From Heliopora coerulea (taxonomy: Eukaryota > Cnidaria > Anthozoa > Scleralcyonacea > Helioporidae), in the NCBI GenBank assembly GCA_030142905.1, contig JASJOG010000048.1:186001-250000 (forward strand): a stretch of 64,000 nucleotides of DNA, in the 5' to 3' direction. Shown here one piece after another: positions 1 to 10,340 of this stretch. The notes under the pieces are model-generated. The model had not been told where the DNA came from. It saw only the letters and a list, made by a program, of their open reading frames with translations, and did not search any database. Position 1 is the first letter of the stretch. Each line of letters starts with the position of its first letter. A program made the translations under genes and the position numbers.

Positions 1-349
1 TACTTTCTGGTAATGAACAGCAAAAGGTGTATATATTTTCACATGCGTCGACATGCATATTTTTCCCGCAAAGCGATACCTTGCTTGTCCACTGAGCACG
101 CAACCACCACCAGCGGCAAAGTGGGTCCACTCATTGAACTCTAAAAAGACTCGAACGATACCTCGTTATACCAGGTCTCATGATTGAATAAAGCCGACAT
201 TGGGGCAGCCATGTAGGTCAAAAACATACGTGGAGAAAAGTTGTATTGAACCCTTAATTTTCATTTATAGTTAATTCTGACAAATATGCACTCTTACGGA
301 CATTGTCCTCTGTTTACTAAGGATCAAAAAAGAAAACTGTCTACAAATG

Positions 350-674
350 CGGAATGCGAAATTTGTTGCAACTGCACCCCAGATGCAGAGATAGATCGGA
401 CAGTAGAAGTATCACGGACGTCTTTTTCGCTGTCTAAAGTTCCTTAAGATTTCAGACAATATGGTTATATTGTTATGCCCTAAAGAATGTTCTAGTGCTT
501 CGTGTACCGGCTGTCGGTCAGTACACGAAACAGTCGAAAAGATACATTTTCCTACTTTTTCCAATATACATTGTATGAATTTGAGTAGTCTAGATAATTA
601 ACAGGCATTTACATGAGTTGCATTTATCGTTTTTTTGAATATTCGCTTAGTTACAAAACAGCCTACTCCTGAGG
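350..674. repeat. partial copy of a local duplicated segment
   Basis: This stretch matches about 6887-7209 and 9885-10207 almost base for base, including the acceptor-like TTTAG and the first codons of the duplicated exon. It stops in the middle of that exon, after CCTACTCCTGAGGA, about 55 bases before the PLE. A shorter matching piece, with an internal deletion of about 30 bases, lies on the far side of the PLE near 5888-5960. The PLE therefore landed in or beside an existing copy of the duplicated segment. Bases 1-349 hold nothing else I can name. Confidence 0.75.
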
Positions 675-819
675 AATATTTTCCTAGGTGAATAGTCTTT
701 TTTCCCAACCAGGTGAACTATTATTCATGTTTATAGGTAGTGCTCCTCTGGTTTGGTGGCCAGCGAAAGGAACATACAAGTTGCTAGAAAACATTTCTTA
801 ATTAAAGACTAAAATAGAG

Positions 820-1090
820 TCACCAGGTATTTCCCCTAGATTTAGGGGTCACCGGATATCTCCCTGATAAATAAAAATTAAAACAAGGTCACTGGGTATT
901 TCCCTTGAAATAAGGGTCACCAGATATCTCTCCAAGATTACTGCTAGAACACGGTAATGACCGAGATAAGATCATAAACTAAGACTATGAGACTAAAACA
1001 GGGTCACCGGATATCTCCCCAAGAAAGATATGGGGTCACCGGGTATCTCCCTGAGAATTAATACTAGAGGGGGTCACCGGGTATCTCCCC
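820..1090 (-). repeat. degenerate tandem repeats in PLE terminal region
   Basis: A motif close to GGGTCACCGGGTATCTCCCC occurs about seven times at irregular spacing of roughly 30-60 bases, separated by A-rich linkers. The same array is mirrored at about 5520-5790 in the other arm. It lies in the noncoding terminal part of the PLE, between the ribozyme-like motif and the element end. No function can be assigned from sequence. Confidence 0.7.
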
Positions 1091-1236
1091 AGAAATATAA
1101 AGAAGGAAGGAAGGACAGTAGAAAGCCAACCGAGAAAGAAAAGGAAAAAGCAAGTAATGTTTTCGAACAGCTAGAAGAATCTTTTTGCCTGGAAGTATTG
1201 ACTATGAGATTAGTCAATACTGTGTTTTACCCAACG

Positions 1237-1268
1237 TTTCGACACTCGCGTTACTGTGTCTTCATCAG
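1237..1268 (-). ncRNA. hammerhead ribozyme-like motif, PLE left terminus
   Basis: Read on the minus strand, CTGATGA is followed by a five-pair stem (GACAC/GTGTC) with a ten-base loop, then GAAAC. This is the order of the hammerhead catalytic core: CUGAUGA, stem II, GAAA. Minimal hammerheads are described at PLE termini and often need dimers to cleave. The GTT/AAC pairing that could form stem III is short, so activity cannot be judged. Confidence 0.7.
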
Positions 1269-1472
1269 GGGTTAGAATCGTCTGAAGTCGTACCCGTATT
1301 TATAGCACAGCTAGCGTTTTCATGTTTTTTAATGAGATGTTTGTAAGCTTCTGGAAATAGATTCCCATCATCTCTATTTATGGTGTAATCCGTGCTGTTA
1401 ATGTGCCACGCTTCCAAGCAAATCCTTTGATGATAGTGAGGATTACATGAGATAATAGAAGCATTGTTCCAT

Positions 1473-2126
1473 TCAATTTCGTGGGGATGTTTTGAAGCTA
1501 TGGTCTGCTAGAGCTGAATTGGTTATCCGTTTTGCCGACAATGCGCTTTTGTGTTCTTTCAAGCGGGTTCCGAATTGCCGCTTCGTTTGTCCGATGTAGA
1601 CTTGTTTGCAATCCCGACAAGGAATGGAGTAAATCGCACCTTTCATTTGTTTTTTTTTTTTAAGCTTGTCTTTCGGTTTCGGAAATATTTGTCCCAACGT
1701 TTTGTAAGGTTTAAGCGCCGTTTTTACATTGTATTTACCTAAGATTCTTTTGATTGGTTCTGAAGTTCCTTTAACATATGGTATTACTGCAAAACTACTC
1801 GGTTCCGCTTCGCTGTCGGCATTGTTGACGGAGGAACTTTCGTTTGACAAGTTTTGTAGAAATTTCTGTGGGTAGTTGTTGTTCTTAAGAGCATTAAACA
1901 CATGTTGAGTTTCTTTATGCTTTGATTTATTTGTGTTGGGTATCACGTTAGCCCGTTGTAAAAGGGTTTTTCCAACGGCTTTCTTGTGGGCGATTGGATG
2001 ATGCGAGTTGAAATCTAGATATTTATCGGTGTGTGTTTTCTTGCGGTAAACTTCGGTATCTAGCGTCCGGTCAGAGTTGTGTTTGATTAGGGTGTCTAAG
2101 AAGGTTATAGCAGAATCACTTTTCAC
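1473..2126 (-). pseudogene. PLE GIY-YIG endonuclease region (left copy)
   Basis: This 217-codon open stretch encodes the C-terminal part of the PLE polyprotein. It begins inside the segment after the reverse transcriptase, passes a lysine-rich linker, and reaches the GIY-YIG nuclease core: a GAIYSIPC start, the C-x2-C pair of SIPCRDC, then VYIGQTKRQFGTRLKEH, which carries the YIG, the Q-T-R and the conserved Arg. GIY-YIG nucleases nick target DNA for PLE insertion. The frame closes after the NSALADHS segment; the distal part of the family's usual C-terminus continues out of frame. Its inverted twin is at 4663-5136. Confidence 0.85.
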
Positions 2127-2400
2127 ATACAGTGAAGTCTATAGATGGTTCAATACAATTAACATGTGTTAGAAAGTATGGAATTTCATGTTTTTTCATT
2201 GCCGAGATGACATCATGAACGTATCTTTTCCAAAATGATGGTTTTATAGCGCTTGAGGATAGCGCTCGTTGTTCGACATCCTCCATGACCAGATTTGCTA
2301 TGACGGCGGAAACTGGCGAATCCATGGCAGTGCCAAAAACGTGACAATAGTGTTTACTGCGGAATAAAAAATTGGTTGAGGATAAGCAAAATTCTAAAAG
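2116..2400 (-). pseudogene. PLE reverse transcriptase, C-terminal half
   Basis: The minus strand encodes the second half of the PLE reverse transcriptase: LLEFCLSSTNFLF, then FGTAMDSPVSAVIANLVMED, then KRYVHDVISA. The last is the polymerase active-site motif, where the family has Y-V-D-D; here the first Asp is His, which would abolish catalysis. The frame also carries AMDSP where AMGSP is usual. The segment joins exactly to the N-terminal half at 3367 once the intervening TA-flanked element is removed. A few bases separate it in frame from the endonuclease region at 2126. Confidence 0.88.
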
Positions 2401-2402
2401 TA

Positions 2403-3365
2403 CAGTGGAACCTGTATATAACGGACCTGTATTAAGCGGCCACCCTTTATTAAGTGGCCAGTTTTCAAAGTCCCGAATTTTGGCCCCATACACATGCTGT
2501 AATTGTTACCTCTATTAAGCGGCCACCTCTATTAAGCGGCCGCGGCCACCCTTAAGCAGTCCCATGTTTGTCTTTCTTTGTTCTTTTCACCTGTATTAAG
2601 CGGTTACCCTTAAACGAAAACCCAAAGCCACATGTCTTTTCATGCACTATTTTCTTGTGTCTGATTGTGATTAAGAAGCGATCCATCATCATTATAGAAA
2701 TGACAATGCTAATGCTTATAATTAACCGTTCATTATGGTCAATTTTTTTCCAGATGTCAGCAATGAGCTGCAGTACAAAATCACGAGATGCAAAAAATTT
2801 TGTTTCGAATCTGCTTCCCTCTAGCTCTACTTGAATTACTTTTTCAGATAGCTTGTTCTTGAGCAGTGTGATTGTGAAGAAATGGCTTCCAAACGTATAC
2901 TTGTACGAGATTTCCATGTCATAACCTCCACCACTTTCAATGCGCTTGCCCTTTACAGTGACTTTTCCTTTGCTTGTTGGTTTGAATTTTATTTCCAACA
3001 ACGCTACTTTAGCAAAATTTCCGTTTTATCTCCACGTTGATCGTAAGAACTATGAAATGACAGAATGAGATGTATGTCGTTGTGAACTGTAAGTCAGAAA
3101 TACTGCATAGTAGAGCAAAAGACAATTGATTGTACCTTTTCATAACTTTACGTTTATTGCACCGCTACATTTACAAGTTAGCAACTTTGTTGAAAGTAAA
3201 GATCGCCTCAAAGAGCGTTGATTTTCTTATTATTTGCTTGAATGCAGTGTCGTATGACACACTATTGAAATTGACATTTGACCACGCCCAGCGAGTATTT
3301 TTAGTGATCCTGTATTAAGCGGCCACCTGCATTAAGCTGCCAGTTTCTGAAGTCCCGAGGGTGGC
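2403..3365. mobile_element. TA-flanked DNA element inside the PLE reverse transcriptase
   Basis: The element is bounded by TA at 2401-2402 and TA at 3366-3367. Removing it with one TA restores the uninterrupted reverse transcriptase frame (ADIMV followed by LLEFC), which fixes the ends to the base. It starts CAGTGGAACCTGTATATAACG, as pogo/Tc1-mariner-type elements often do. It is filled with CTGTATTAAGCGGCCACC blocks, in direct orientation near both ends (2428-2480 and 3309-3358) and several more near 2510-2600. The right end lacks a clear inverted copy of the left end, so it may have lost or changed one terminus. I infer a non-autonomous Tc1/mariner-superfamily insertion. Confidence 0.75.
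2552..3001 (-). CDS. unidentified 149-codon ORF inside the TA-flanked element
   Basis: The only long open frame inside the element runs minus strand from ATG at 3001 to a stop at 2552. The product is basic, with a Lys-rich N-terminal section (about 1-25), alternating hydrophobic stretches, and an Ile-rich hydrophobic segment around residues 95-108. I recognise no transposase catalytic motif and no DNA-binding fold. It may be a decayed fragment of the element's transposase, captured DNA, or a chance frame. Confidence 0.3.
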   Translation of the reverse strand: MLEIKFKPTSKGKVTVKGKRIESGGGYDMEISYKYTFGSHFFTITLLKNKLSEKVIQVELEGSRFETKFFASRDFVLQLIADIWKKIDHNERLIISISIVISIMMMDRFLITIRHKKIVHEKTCGFGFSFKGNRLIQVKRTKKDKHGTA

Positions 3366-3366
3366 T

Positions 3367-4560
3367 ACCATTATGTCAGCAACAGCTAAAGGAGTTCTTT
3401 CAGCGAGAGTTGTGTCATTAGAAAGGCGTTGTTCAGCGACTCTGATAGCAAAATCTACTGGTATATTCGTAAAAAGCGAAACTACATCAAATGAAACCAG
3501 TTCTTTATCATCCGTTAGTTTAATGTCCTTAATAAAGTTTGCAAATTCGTAAGAGTTTTCTACATGACAATTTGTGTTTCCAACAAGAGGTTCTAGGATG
3601 TTAGCCAGATAGCTGGACAGATTATATGTAGGAGAATCAACAAAAGATACGATAGGTCTTAGTGCTATTTGAGGTTTGTGTATTTTTCGAAGGCCATAGA
3701 ATCTAGGTGGTAAACCGTCACTGCTGTAAAGTCGTTTGTAAAGAGATTCGCTTATTTTTTCCGATTTCTTAAGCTCGAGTAATATTTTGTTGAGTTTGCG
3801 TTCAGTGGTTTTTGTGGGGTCATTTTTTAATTGAGAATAAGTGTTTCTGTTATCAAGTAAATCAGATGCCTTGTTGTAGTCATCCGTGTCCATTAGTACA
3901 ACACACTTACCTTTATCGGCTTGCACTACAATCCTATCTTTGTCTTTTTTTAAGTTTTTTAATGCATTCAAAGTGTTTTTTTTTCAATATTTGCGGCTGG
4001 AGGTTTTGCATATTTTAGTACATGGCTAACCTCACTTCGAATCTCGCGTTTTTCTTCCAAAGTGAGTTTTCTGATCCCTACCTCCACTCCTGCAACAATA
4101 TCGGCAAGAGGTATTTTTCTAGGAGCAACAGCGAAATTCAGGCCCTTTTCAAGGCCGGTTCTTTCATTATCACATAACTTCTTCTTAGATAAGTTTAAGA
4201 CCCACTTCTCGTTGGTGTTAGTATTACGGTCATTGCCGGGTTTTTTTTCGGTAATAGACTGCAGAGTTTTTTGTAATGCTTTTCTCTTTGTTTTGCGAAC
4301 AGTTTTCGTTCTTTTCTAACACAGAAATCTACGATATTGTTTATGTCGTTGGGTGTCACGGCTTCATTTATAATGCCCATTATATTCGATTTTTCTATGT
4401 CAAGTTTTCTGATAATATCATGGCAATCATTTATGCATAGTTTTAGGAACATAAAACCAGTTTTTTTCATGATATCCTTGCCCCTTGTTGTTTTAATAGG
4501 TGGTTTGAATCTTAATGGCAACACATTGTGCCCTTTGCAGCAGTGGTTAAAATAAAGGTG
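3367..4560 (-). pseudogene. PLE N-terminal region and reverse transcriptase N-terminal half
   Basis: On the minus strand, 4560-4200 encodes the PLE N-terminal region (around CKGHNVLPLRF, then RKERKLFAKQREKHY), which continues in another frame through 4200-3980. A run of A near 3975-3985 shifts the frame again. From 3971 the reverse transcriptase is open: VVQADKGKCVVLMDTDDY, LPPRFYGLRKIHKPQ, LRPIVSFVDSPTYNLS and SFDVVSLFTNIPV, the PLE versions of polymerase motifs up to motif A with its Asp. At least two frameshifts make it a pseudogene. The N-terminus abuts the inverted arm at about 4576. Confidence 0.85.
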
Positions 4561-4662
4561 ACAACGATACGTTGAAATACCGATAAATATCAAGATTTCA
4601 ACTCGCATCATCCAATCGCCCACAAGAAAGCCGTTGGAAAAACCCTTTTACAACGGGCTAAC

Positions 4663-5136
4663 GTGATACCCAACACAAATAAATCAAAGCATAAAGAAAC
4701 TCAACATGTGTTTAATGCTCTTAAGAACAACAACTACCCACAGAAATTTCTACAAAACTTGTCAAACGAAAGTTCCTCCGTCAACAATGCCGACAGCGAA
4801 GCGGAACCGAGTAGTTTTGCAGTAATACCATATGTTAAAGGAACTTCAGAACCAATCAAAAGAATCTTAGGTAAATACAATGTAAAAACGGCGCTTAAAC
4901 CTTACAAAACGTTGGGACAAATATTTCCGAAACCGAAAGACAAGCTTAAAAAAAAAAAACAAATGAAAGGTGCGATTTACTCCATTCCTTGTCGGGATTG
5001 CAAACAAGTCTACATCGGACAAACGAAGCGGCAATTCGGAACCCGCTTGAAAGAACACAAAAGCGCATTGTCGGCAAAACGGATAACCAATTCAGCTCTA
5101 GCAGACCATAGCTTCAAAACATCCCCACGAAATTGA
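4663..5136 (+). pseudogene. PLE GIY-YIG endonuclease region (right copy)
   Basis: These 157 codons are identical over their length to the C-terminal part of the left copy, including the VYIGQTKRQFGTRLKEH nuclease core. The methionine that opens this frame is internal to the PLE protein, so it is not a true start. No reverse transcriptase precedes it: upstream, on the opposite strand, is the N-terminal end of the main element. It is a 5'-truncated inverted copy. Confidence 0.85.
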
Positions 5137-5340
5137 ATGGAACAATGCTTCTATTATCTCATGTAATCCTCACTATCATCAAAGGATTTGCTTGGAAGCG
5201 TGGCACATTAACAGCACGGATTACACCATAAATAGAGATGATGGGAATCTATTTCCAGAAGCTTACAAACATCTCATTAAAAAACATGAAAACGCTAGCT
5301 GTGCTATAAATACGGGTACGACTTCAGACGATTCTAACCC

Positions 5341-5373
5341 CTGATGAAGACACAGTAACGCGAGTGTCGAAAC
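5341..5373 (+). ncRNA. hammerhead ribozyme-like motif, PLE right terminus
   Basis: CTGATGA at 5341-5347 is followed by stem II (GACAC 5349-5353 with GTGTC 5364-5368), then GAAAC from 5369. It is the exact counterpart of the motif in the left arm. The two are convergent across the element, so a transcript of either strand carries only one in sense. Confidence 0.7.
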
Positions 5374-5984
5374 GTTGGGTAAAACACAGTATTGACTAAT
5401 CTCATAGTCAATACTTCCAGGCAAAAAGATTCTTCTAGCTGTTCGAAAACATTACTTGCTTTTTCCTTTTCTTTCTCGGTTGGCTTTCTACTGTCCTTCC
5501 TTCCTTCTTTATATTTCTGGGGAGATACCCGGTGACCCCCTCTAGTATTAATTCTCAGGGAGATACCCGGTGACCCCATATCTTTCTTGGGGAGATATCC
5601 GGTGACCCTGTTTTAGTCTCATAGTCTTAGTTTATGATCTTATCTCGGTCATTACCGTGTTCTAGCAGTAATCTTGGAGAGATATCTGGTGACCCTTATT
5701 TCAAGGGAAATACCCAGTGACCTTGTTTTAATTTTTATTTATCAGGGAGATATCCGGTGACCCCTAAATCTAGGGGAAATACCTGGTGACTCTATTTTAG
5801 TCTTTAATTAAGAAATGTTTTCTAGCAACTTGTATGTTCCTTTCGCTGGCCACCAAACCAGAGGAGCACTACCTATAAATATAACTATTACATTTTCCTA
5901 CTTTTTCCAATATACATTGTATGAATTTACATGAGTTGCATTTATTGTTTTTTTGTATATACGAATTTTTCTGTACTAATAGTA

Positions 5985-7229
5985 GATATCCTCTGAAGCA
6001 AAGCCTTTTTGATGAAAAAAAAGATGTGAAAAAAATTAAATTTATAATCGGACGAAGACCGAGATTTAGTGATTTCCATGACAACTAAAACAGACTGAGG
6101 AGTGTATTTTTTGTGTCAGAATATACGTGCATAGTTTAAATGCTAAATAACTATTATCTCCAGATGTACTTCTCATTTGTGAATTTTACCTGTTTGTGTT
6201 GCGAATATGACGTTGCACAGCATTTGATTTGCGTGACAGAAGGAAACAGATTTTTTCTGAATTGAATTGAGATTATGAAGCGAAGAATGCCATTCTTCCT
6301 CGTTTCCAACATATCTTCGACTAAGATCGAAATTAGATCGACGATTCTTCATCAAAGTGGCTCTTTTTAAATCTTCGCCGATCCCGTCGGAGTTTATTAC
6401 TTCACTGTAGCTAACTCTGGATTATTTTTCTCTTACTCGTTAAAGAGAGACGTCTCTAAGGAGCAAGTATTGAGAACTCCTCAATTTTTTAAACACTTTA
6501 ACAGCCCTTCTGCGTAACTTACACCACTCGGATTTTTTATTTCGTAGTAATTGTTTTTGATCATACACCAAAGATGGGTTTTGGAAGAAAAACCTGCGTG
6601 GATCGCAAGTTAGCAATACAACGACCTTGTTCATAACAGTGGAAAATTTAAATATTTTATGTGCCTCCTAGTCCTCTCTCTATTCATGTAGTTACAAACA
6701 CTGTTTTGAAGTACAAACCCAAGACCGAGAACGGTAACGCTTGTTAAGATGCTTACAAGGAATATAAGAATCTTTAAAATACCCCAAATATAAATGTTTA
6801 CGTGTATCCCCGTCTTTCGTCACCTGATTACTGTTTGTTAGCTAATGATTTGACCTAGAACTCTACGGATGAATTCCATAGGAAAGCGAAATTTGTTGCA
6901 ACTGCATCCCAGATGCAGAGATAGATCGGACAGTAGAAGTGTCACGGACGTCTTTTTCGCTGTCTAAAATTCCTTAAGATTTCAGACAATATGGTTATAT
7001 TGTTGTTATGCCCTAAAGAATGTTCTAGTGCTTCGTGTACCGGCTGTCGGTCAGTACACGAAACAGTCGAAAAGATACATTTTCCTACTTTTTCCAATAT
7101 ACATTGTATGAATTTGAGTAGTCTAGATAATTAACAGGCATTTACATGAGTTGCATTTATTGTTTTTTTGAATATTCGTTTAGTTACAAAACAGCCTACT
7201 CCTGAGGAAACAAGTGATTTACCAGTGGG
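5985..7229. repeat. segmental duplication, copy 1
   Basis: This 1,245-base segment recurs at 8983-10227, offset 2,998 bases, with only scattered differences. It ends in the middle of an exon: the two copies are the same through CCAGTGGG, then diverge completely. A 110-base part of it (6186-6295) is also found alone at 8231-8340. The short open frames in it are identical in the two copies because the DNA is; I see no protein-level evidence for them. Confidence 0.9.
7184..7229 (+). pseudogene. truncated copy of duplicated membrane-protein exon
   Basis: The first 46 bases repeat the exon at 10182, after the same acceptor (T-rich tract, TTTAG), and encode TKQPTPEETSDLPVG. Downstream the sequence departs into GAAGAAGGTGAGAG, and no transmembrane helix follows. 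A splice donor-like GGTGAGAG is present a few bases later, so a short alternative exon is possible. Truncation at the duplication breakpoint is simpler. Confidence 0.4.
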
Positions 7230-8230
7230 TGAAGAAGGTGAGAGTGTTACCATGGCTAGCTTGAGACAAACAGAAATTCGGCTTGTATATGACATTAAAT
7301 TAATCTTTTCGATAGAAGCATGTCGAAATATCCTGCTGGATTTACGAAGGTTTAATCTAGATCGACTAGCAACAGACCTGCCAATTCCTCAGTGAGGAAA
7401 ATCTGGAGTTTCTACTTAAAATATCTCGAGATTCTAAGAAAAGTAGTGAGGTATTGTCATTTTGCCATAAAGAAACATGTAAAAATGTACCGTGTTAGCA
7501 TCAGCTGCCCATCCGTGAACTTGCAAAGATTTCAGTGGAAACAAACGACAGCATTTTGGATGAAAGATCGGTGGAATTGTTTGTATCTTTAAATAGAAGA
7601 AAAAATCGTGAGATACAGAGTTTTTGTCGTGAGACCGTGTGAAAAGGTAGAAAATTGTGCAACTCATGGCGAAAACGTAAGAGTTGGCATATCTGTAACA
7701 CGAAATAAATGCAAGGCAGAATTTTGCTTTTACAAGGCAACTAAGCTTTTGAACATTTTGGATCAACCTGACCCGACTGTGAGCTCCAGTGGCCTAAATA
7801 TTCCTGCACTGGAAGGCTGTGTACTTTTGCTAAAATATTTTGTTACTCGACTGTCGAAAAAATCTCCATTAAAATGTAAAATTATTTGGGTTTGAAATGC
7901 AGCTAATGCGGTAATGGCCCAGCAAAATTATCTACAAACCCAGTAAAGATCTGTTTCAAGTGTTCGTGTTTCGTAACAATATGGAAAGTGTGATATTTCA
8001 ATCATAGTTACAAACAAAAAACTCAGTTTTATTTTTACAACTTATAGATTCAAGTTGAAGTCCTCTTAATCGAATGATAACCTTTTTTAACATTAAATGT
8101 CTTTCTCTCAACTTATTAAAATGACTTAAACACAGTTTAAAGAACCCTGGTGAATCACGGCTCTTACGTATTGTGCTTGTACTGGCAGAAATATCCCTTA
8201 TTTTCTTCGCGTTGTCGGTAGGACGTCAAT

Positions 8231-8340
8231 TTACCTGTTTGTGTTGCGAATATGACGTTGCACAGCATTTGATTTGCGTGACAGAAGGAAACAGATTTTT
8301 TCTGAATTGAATTGAGATTATGAAGCGAAGAATGCCATTT
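8231..8340. repeat. isolated 110-base piece of the duplicated segment
   Basis: The block from TTTACCTGTTTGTGTTGCG to GAAGAATGCCATT matches 6186-6295 and 9184-9293. It sits in the otherwise unique 7230-8982 spacer between the two large copies. This makes at least three rounds of copying at the locus. Confidence 0.8.
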
Positions 8341-8982
8341 AAATGTATCGCAGTGTGGCTAGATTTTCCGCCAACAAACTGGTTTTTGTAATTTATGAAT
8401 GACATTCAATATCAAGACGTGATTAGAAATGGAAAACGACCAAAATTCATTGTACTCTGTCCATCTCTTCGTAATTTTCGATTTGTTCGCTTCCGATTAT
8501 TCCATTGTTACTTGCAACTTTAGCTTCCACGATTGTGGTTTATCAACTGCGTAGACAAACTGGCATCATGCAAACTAAAAAGTATAACAAACAATGCAAT
8601 AATGCAATTTGCCGAGAAATGTTGACCATACAAATTCAGTGTCATTTCGAATTGCTTTTAAATTGAAACCGAACGATATTATTTTTTCATCATTATGTCT
8701 GTCTTCGTTCACGAGGTATTCACAGGTTTTTCAAGCGTGTGTTTTGACGTTATATTCTTCTCACAGGACTATTGCGGAATATCCCCGGAAATAACCCGTC
8801 AAAGTTCTGAAACTTTCTATGCATACGATAAGAAATAAGGAGCATTCTATGTTCGTATTACCGTGTTGCCATGGAAACGAACTGGAAACAGATCCCTTTT
8901 TTAATTTAAAAATTCTAATTTTTTCTTCTGTTTTGAAATAAGACGATTTAAATTTTTGAGATTTTAGTATGTACGAATGGTG

Positions 8983-10227
8983 GATATCCGCTGAAGCAAA
9001 GTCTTTTTGATGAAAAAAAAGATGTGAAAAAAATTAAATTTATAATCGGACGAAGACCGAGATTTAGTGATTTCCATGACAACTAAAACAGACTGAGGAG
9101 TGTATTTTTTGTGTCAGAATATACGTGCATAGTTTAAATGCTAAATAACTATTATCTCCAGATGTACTTCTCATTTGTGAATTTTACCTGTTTGTGTTGC
9201 GAATATGACGTTGCACAGCATTTGATTTGCGTGACAGAAGGAAACAGATTTTTTCTGAATTGAATTGAGATTATGAAGCGAAGAATGCCATTCTTCCTCG
9301 TTTCCAACATATCTTCGACTAAGATCGAAATTAGATCGACGATTCTTCATCAAAGTGGCTCTTTTTAAATCTTCGCCGATCCCGTCGGAGTTTATTACTT
9401 CACTGTAGCTAACTCTGGATTATTTTTCTCTTACTCGTTAAAGAGAGACGTCTCTAAGGAGCAAGTATTGAGAACTCCTCAATTTTTTAAACACTTTAAC
9501 AGCCCTTCTGCGTAACTTACACCACTCGGATTTTTTATTTCGTAGTAATTGTTTTTGATCATACACCAAAGATGGGTTTTGGAAGAAAAACCTGCGTGGA
9601 TCGCAAGTTAGCAATACAACGACCTTGTTCATAACAGTGGAAAATTTAAATATTTTATGTGCCTCCTAGTCCTCTCTCTATTCATGTAGTTACAAACACT
9701 GTTTTGAAGTACAAACCCAAGACCGAGAACGGTAACGCTTGTTAAGATGCTTACAAGGAATATAAGAATCTTTAAAATACCCCAAATATAAATGTTTACG
9801 TGTATCCCCGTCTTTCGTCACCTGATTACTGTTTGTTAGCTAATGATTTGACCTAGAACTCTACGGATGAATTCCATAGGAAAGCGAAATTTGTTGCAAC
9901 TGCATCCCAGATGCAGAGATAGATCGGACAGTAGAAGTGTCACGGACGTCTTTTTCGCTGTCTAAAATTCCTTAAGATTTCAGACAATATGGTTATATTG
10001 TTGTTATGCCCTAAAGAATGTTCTAGTGCTTCGTGTACCGGCTGTCGGTCAGTACACGAAACAGTCGAAAAGATACATTTTCCTACTTTTTCCAATATAC
10101 ATTGTATGAATTTGAGTAGTCTAGATAATTAACAGGCATTTACATGAGTTGCATTTATTGTTTTTTTGAATATTCGTTTAGTTACAAAACAGCCTACTCC
10201 TGAGGAAACAAGTGATTTACCAGTGGG
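8983..10227. repeat. segmental duplication, copy 2
   Basis: Second copy of the 1,245-base segment. Unlike copy 1, it runs into an intact exon with a splice donor, so this is the likely source or the functional locus. Confidence 0.9.
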
Positions 10228-10340
10228 CGGAATTGTTGGAATCGTAATTGGAATTATATTTCCTATCATAATCACAGTTGCACTAGTGTATTGGTTTTAC
10301 TTTAAAAATCGTGACGCTTATGGCATCTGCGGCTGCTCCA
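10182..10340 (+). CDS. internal exon encoding a transmembrane helix, unknown membrane protein
   Basis: An acceptor (T-rich tract then TTTAG) precedes 10182 and a strong donor, GTAAGT, follows 10340. The exon is 159 bases, in phase 1 at both ends, as in shuffled extracellular or membrane modules. It encodes a short polar Pro/Thr/Glu stretch, then a long hydrophobic helix beginning GGIVGIVIGIIFPIII with a small-residue (glycine zipper-like) face, then W-Y-F aromatics, then KNRD and a Cys-rich GICGCSS tail. This looks like the stalk, membrane span and first cytoplasmic residues of a type I single-pass protein. I found neither flanking exon, and the family is unknown to me. Confidence 0.55.

Larger units (their letters stand above)
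731..2034. repeat. left arm of PLE inverted repeat
   Basis: The reverse complement of this arm matches 4576-5879 with almost no differences, including the block of short GGTCACCGGGTATCTCCC-type repeats (about 820-1090), the ribozyme-like core and the endonuclease coding region. The internal boundary falls at the ACCGATAAATATC block. The outer boundary falls at TTATAGGTAGTGCTCC. The near identity of the arms implies one insertion event or recent homogenisation. Confidence 0.9.
731..5879 (-). mobile_element. Penelope-like retroelement with long inverted terminal arms
   Basis: A Penelope-like element (telomerase-related reverse transcriptase plus GIY-YIG endonuclease) lies on the minus strand. 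Its 3' third is present again in inverted orientation upstream of its 5' end, giving arms 731-2034 and 4576-5879. Coding pieces in order on the minus strand are an N-terminal region (4560-3970), the reverse transcriptase (3971-3367, then 2400-2116) and the endonuclease (2126-1473). The reverse transcriptase is split by a DNA transposon at a TA. Frameshifts and changed residues show it is dead. PLEs are known to occur with partial tandem or inverted copies that act as pseudo-LTRs, so the arrangement is typical of the family; here both arms keep the endonuclease and the hammerhead-like terminus. Confidence 0.9.
4576..5879. repeat. right arm of PLE inverted repeat
   Basis: This is the inverted copy of 731-2034 and lies on the plus strand relative to the main element. 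It carries the endonuclease coding end, the ribozyme-like core and the noncoding repeat block. The host sequence resumes at 5880 with a copy of the locally duplicated segment. Confidence 0.9.

Noticed and set aside
1030..1275. 81-codon frame repeated at 5334-5579 in inverse orientation
   Set aside because: It lies in the noncoding terminal repeats of the PLE arms; identity of the two frames reflects identity of the DNA.
6173..6634. 60- and 64-codon minus frames duplicated at 9171-9632
   Set aside because: They are identical because the segment is a recent duplication. No codon-level constraint or motif supports translation.
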